A DNA stretch of 7,880 bases from JAFGPJ01 sp964439135 (GTDB lineage: Bacteria > Planctomycetota > Phycisphaerae > Sedimentisphaerales > Anaerobacaceae): positions 1 to 7,880 of the forward strand of contig CAYTNN010000216.1 of assembly GCA_964439135.1 (NCBI GenBank), read 5' to 3'. The stretch's first letter is position 1. Every line of letters begins with the position of its first letter. The position numbers and the translations under genes are program-made. Of the stretch, positions 5,401 to 7,880 are shown piece by piece. Below the pieces are notes generated by a model. That model did not search any database, was not told the DNA's origin, and worked only from the letters and a program-made list of their open reading frames with translations.

Positions 5401-6983
5401 CTGATTAGTGTCCCCACAGCGGCAGTGCCATATTCCTCGGAACTATTGCCGCCGTCAATTTCACCGAAACCATCCCGTATAATATCCCAGAGCCTGTAGA
5501 CATCGCTTTCAAGAAATATCCTGCCGAGTTTCTCATCAAACTGCGTACCCAATCCTCTTTCTATCTCCGCAAGGGCCTGTTCCACCGTCAAAGCATTTCT
5601 ATAGGTTCGCTTCGACGTCATTGCATCGAAACTATCCGCTAATCCTACAATTTTTCCCGTCAGGGGTATTTTTTCGCCGACTAAACCATTAGGATAACCC
5701 TTGCCATCGATTCGCTCGTGGTGGCACAATACGCCCGGCACAATATCGCGCATCTGCTGTATTTCACGTAGAATACCTGCTCCTATCGACGGATGTTTTT
5801 TGATACGGCTGAACTCCTGCTCTGTCAGCTTGCCGTTCTTCCGCAATACGGATTCCTCAATTCCTATCTTTCCTATATCGTGCAGCAAGCCGGCCAAATA
5901 AACTTTATGTATTTGTTCTTCCTCCAGAGGTTCCTGCTCGGAGAGACGTTCGGCGATCCACCGGGAAATAAATGCAACCCTTTCGGAATGGCCGTGGGTA
6001 TACGTATCTTTGGCGTCAATACTGCTTGTCAGTGCCTTAAGCGAACCGATGAATAATTCTTTAAGGTCTTTAAACAGCCTGCCATTCTCGATAAATACGG
6101 CACAACCACCGGCCACCGAATTAAACAGTTTTACATCGGTACTGTCAAAATCCTGTTTGCCGATTCTATTGATCGCAACCAAAAATCCCATAATAGAGTT
6201 GCAGGTGTTATTGTTCCCCGCAAGATGAGATTCCGCTTTGTTTTTGCCGAATAAAGGTACTGCAATAATATTATTTATTCGGCTCGGCCAATCGTATCTG
6301 AAAGACGAATCTACTTCGCTGTCCAGCAGTGCTTCATTGCCGCTGTNNNNNNNNNNNNNNNNNNNNNNNNNNNNNNNNNNNNNNNNNNNNNNNNNNNNNN
6401 NNNNNNNNNNNNNNNNNNNNNNNNNNNNNNNNNNNNNNNNNNNNNNCTCTTCGTAGGTTTGCGCCAGTTCCGTACCGACCATTTCAATTTGTTCTTCGGC
6501 TTTTGTCTCAGCCCTGAATTTCTCCGCTAAAAGCCGGAGCATCTCAATAAAATAATCGCTATCTATTCGATCCGGACCGGTGTCACCTTCATTACATGAA
6601 ACATTACGCGCTGGAGCTGACAATGTATCACCTAAGTCAATCAAAGCTGTTCCAGCAGCGCCACGGCTCTTGTTACATACACGAGCGGATTTCAAAACAA
6701 CACCCAAGGCAATATTCTCATCGCCAAATCGCCGGACAGACATATCGGCAGCATCAGTACAGCTTTTCATGCCACTTTGGTCCAAAGCCTGCCGGGCCCA
6801 CTCAGTTAACTGTTCCTTGCTGCTTTTGAATCTTTCGCCCTCACACAGCAAGACAAGCTCACCACTGGCATTAAAAACTGCAAAATTGACGCCGAATTTC
6901 TTTATTCTGCCGCCAAATTCTTCCAACTCACATATTTGTGAGGTGGCTAAAGTGTTCCTTACAGTATCCAACATAGCTTCCAA
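5397..6983 (-). CDS. GAF and HD-GYP domain protein, predicted cyclic-di-GMP phosphodiesterase (interrupted by assembly gap)
   Basis: Residue numbers count the N run as 34 codons. Residues 1-135 form an unrecognised, possibly PAS-like N-terminal region ('FGVNFAVFNASGELVLLCEG'). A helical linker at about 143-179 leads into the gap. After the gap, about 214-305 is the C-terminal part of a GAF domain ('NNIIAVPLFG', 'IMGFLVAINRIG', 'FNSVAGGCAVFIENGRLF'). HD-GYP follows from about 314 to 500 with the full signature: His332 in 'HSERV', 'LLHDIGKIG' (His368-Asp369), His397 in 'KKHPSIG', 'HHERIDGKGYP' (421-431) and 'DSFDAMTSKRTYR'. These metal-binding and GYP residues predict an active enzyme hydrolysing c-di-GMP. 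The start is uncertain: TTG at 6983 has AGGA five bases upstream, while ATG at 6974 lies three codons inside. The stop overlaps the STAS start as ATGA, and the receiver gene ends 24 bases upstream. Confidence 0.88.
   Translation of the reverse strand: MEAMLDTVRNTLATSQICELEEFGGRIKKFGVNFAVFNASGELVLLCEGERFKSSKEQLTEWARQALDQSGMKSCTDAADMSVRRFGDENIALGVVLKSARVCNKSRGAAGTALIDLGDTLSAPARNVSCNEGDTGPDRIDSDYFIEMLRLLAEKFRAETKAEEQIEMVGTELAQTYEEXXXXXXXXXXXXXXXXXXXXXXXXXXXXXXXXXXSGNEALLDSEVDSSFRYDWPSRINNIIAVPLFGKNKAESHLAGNNNTCNSIMGFLVAINRIGKQDFDSTDVKLFNSVAGGCAVFIENGRLFKDLKELFIGSLKALTSSIDAKDTYTHGHSERVAFISRWIAERLSEQEPLEEEQIHKVYLAGLLHDIGKIGIEESVLRKNGKLTEQEFSRIKKHPSIGAGILREIQQMRDIVPGVLCHHERIDGKGYPNGLVGEKIPLTGKIVGLADSFDAMTSKRTYRNALTVEQALAEIERGLGTQFDEKLGRIFLESDVYRLWDIIRDGFGEIDGGNSSEEYGTAAVGTLIR
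6347..6446. other. Assembly gap, 100 N
   Basis: Exactly 100 undetermined bases, the size customarily used for gaps of unknown length. It removes the start of the GAF domain of the HD-GYP protein. Coding sequence on either side is in the same frame when 100 bases are counted, which has a one in three chance by accident. Confidence 0.98.
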
Positions 6984-7007
6984 GCGATTCCTGATTTTTA
7001 TTGGTCG

Positions 7008-7400
7008 TTAATTATCCGTCACTAATTCTTTCTCATACAGAATGTCTTCGATGTTCCCTAACAGCTCCTTCGGGCTAAAAGGTTTACTCAGACATCCGGA
7101 AATTTGCAAACTTTCCTGCTGCTCTTGCGGAATAGCAAAGCTTCTGGCAGTCAGCATAATCACAGGTATATCTTTCGTTTCCTCATTCTGCCTAAGCTTC
7201 TCTACAAGCTCCAGGCCTGTCATTACCGGCATTTGGAAATCCGTAACAATAATATTCGGTTTGTCCCTTAGCGCCAGATCGAAAGCCTCGGCGCCATTAT
7301 CTGCCGAAATGACCTCATACCCGTTATTACGTAGTTTGATAGCCACTACATGAACGATATGTATCTCGTCGTCTACAATTAAAACTTTCTTGTCAGCCAT
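7008..7400 (-). CDS. Single-domain response regulator (CheY-like receiver)
   Basis: A 130-residue protein consisting of one receiver domain. The acidic pair Asp10-Asp11 is in 'VLIVDDE', the phosphoacceptor is Asp54 in 'VTDFQMP', Thr84 is in 'MLTAR', and Lys106-Pro107 is in 'LSKPF', so all phosphorylation residues are present. There is no DNA-binding or enzymatic output domain, so it must signal by protein contact, like CheY or Spo0F. Likely partners are the upstream histidine kinase and the following HD-GYP protein (inference from gene order). The start is the ATG at 7400, with GGAGG seven bases upstream. A longer reading from a TTG at 7418 would put this site inside the gene and is not favoured. 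The gene ends with TAA, 24 bases before the next start. Confidence 0.92.
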   Translation of the reverse strand: MADKKVLIVDDEIHIVHVVAIKLRNNGYEVISADNGAEAFDLALRDKPNIIVTDFQMPVMTGLELVEKLRQNEETKDIPVIMLTARSFAIPQEQQESLQISGCLSKPFSPKELLGNIEDILYEKELVTDN

Positions 7401-7401
7401 T

Positions 7402-7453
7402 ATCTTGCCTCCACACAAAATTGACTTACATCGTGCAGCGTTAATCGCACGAT
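7402..7453 (-). promoter_or_regulatory. Receiver-gene leader: inverted repeat and strong ribosome-binding site
   Basis: The 73-base gap between kinase and receiver genes contains a 7-bp inverted repeat, ATCGTGC (7430-7436) and GCACGAT (7447-7453), with a 10-base spacer. On the minus strand this comes first and is followed by GGAGG just before the receiver ATG at 7400. It could be an mRNA hairpin, an operator half-site pair or chance. No convincing -35/-10 promoter was found, so readthrough from the kinase gene is the simplest view. Confidence 0.35.
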
Positions 7454-7473
7454 TCTCGTGTTTCTCACAATTT

Positions 7474-7880
7474 CTACACTATTCCGGCTGATTGCCTTGT
7501 CGCCAAGGGCAGCTCAAAGCCGAAAGTACTCCCTTCACCGACCTTGCTCGTAACAAACACTCGGCCGCTGTGAACCGTTTCTACCATTTGTTTTACAAGA
7601 TTCAGCCCCAGGCCTGTTCCTTTCGCCTGCTTTTTATTGGCGCCAACCCTGTAAAATTTGTCAAATACATGTTCGATTTCATCTTCAGGAATACCTACTC
7701 CCGTATCAGTGACAATTACCCGCGCCAAAGATGCAGCCTCGTCAACTTCAGTTGCAATCCTAACGGTCCCTCCTGACCGTGTATATTTGACAGCATTACT
7801 CAGCAGATTAATAATTACCTGAGACATCATGTCTTTGTCTACATATACCTGGTCGAATACGATCGGCTTTTGCCCAATGA
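7474..7880 (-). CDS. Sensor histidine kinase, C-terminal catalytic domain (5' end outside window)
   Basis: The frame is open from the window edge (first full codon at 7878) to TAG at 7474-7476, giving 134 residues of a HATPase_c domain. It has the N box 'QVIINLLSNAVKYT', the G1 box 'DTGVGIP', the F box 'FDKFYRV' and the G2 box 'GTGLGLNLVKQMVE', ending in 'GSTFGFELP'. These are the ATP-binding elements of transmitter kinases. The sensor region and the DHp phospho-acceptor histidine lie outside the window. The ATG at 7830 is inside the domain, since typical kinase sequence ('YVDKDMMSQV') continues before it, so it is not the start. The receiver gene 73 bases downstream is the obvious phosphorylation partner. 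The signal sensed cannot be seen. Confidence 0.92.
   Translation of the reverse strand, partial: IGQKPIVFDQVYVDKDMMSQVIINLLSNAVKYTRSGGTVRIATEVDEAASLARVIVTDTGVGIPEDEIEHVFDKFYRVGANKKQAKGTGLGLNLVKQMVETVHSGRVFVTSKVGEGSTFGFELPLATRQSAGIV

Noticed and set aside
5047..5499. 150-codon plus-strand frame opposite the STAS gene
   Set aside because: It lies antisense to a well-recognised STAS domain and the end of the HD-GYP gene, and its product looks like no protein family.
6580..7011. 143-codon plus-strand frame opposite the N-terminus of the HD-GYP protein
   Set aside because: The minus-strand frame joins up with a recognised GAF/HD-GYP protein and the operon spacing; the plus-strand product is unrecognisable.
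7401..7418. TTG start extending the receiver by six residues
   Set aside because: The extension contains the GGAGG site that fits the ATG at 7400.
1..7880. CRISPR array, tRNA, rRNA or insertion sequence
   Set aside because: No regularly spaced direct repeats, cloverleaf, rRNA-like stretch or transposase/terminal inverted repeats were seen on either strand.

Overview
The window most likely comes from a planctomycete of the Phycisphaerae/Sedimentisphaerales type, probably a metagenome-assembled genome. The pointers are a large secreted protein built from 'YYWRIDEVN…GDVWSFTT' modules, a style I associate with that group, and a scaffold gap of exactly 100 N. This placement is recognition by eye, not a database result.

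Layout. Positions 3-1895 (+ strand) hold the 3' end of a large modular, probably extracellular protein. It has three Fn3-like modules, then a carbohydrate-binding-like terminal domain that appears to be interrupted by a concanavalin A-like module. Positions 1896-1979 are a short convergent intergenic region with two directly abutting hairpins. Everything from 7880 down to 1980 lies on the minus strand and reads as one operon. In transcription order it is: the C-terminal ATPase domain of a sensor histidine kinase (cut by the window edge), a single-domain receiver, a GAF/HD-GYP protein (broken by the N gap), a STAS anti-sigma-factor antagonist, a PilB/GspE assembly ATPase, a previously unmarked 18-codon mini-ORF, and a PilC/GspF inner-membrane platform protein.

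How the genes may work together. The last two large genes are the motor and platform of a type IV pilus or type II secretion machine. The genes before them are signalling proteins: phosphorelay (kinase and receiver), predicted cyclic-di-GMP hydrolysis (HD-GYP) and a phospho-switch (STAS). PilB begins with a degenerate MshEN-like double motif, a fold that binds c-di-GMP in some relatives. The operon could therefore couple an environmental signal to pilus or secretion motor activity; this is inference. Several junctions show tight coupling: an ATGA overlap between HD-GYP and STAS, and ATGA overlaps at both ends of the mini-ORF between pilB and pilC.

Points most worth a second look are the mini-ORF with a perfect AGGAGG ribosome-binding site between pilB and pilC, the Asn that replaces the usual Thr/Ser after the Walker A lysine of PilB, the c-di-GMP/pilus operon logic, the domain-within-domain build of the secreted protein, and the scaffold gap, which is probably longer than 100 bases in reality. 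I saw no tRNA, rRNA, CRISPR array or insertion sequence.
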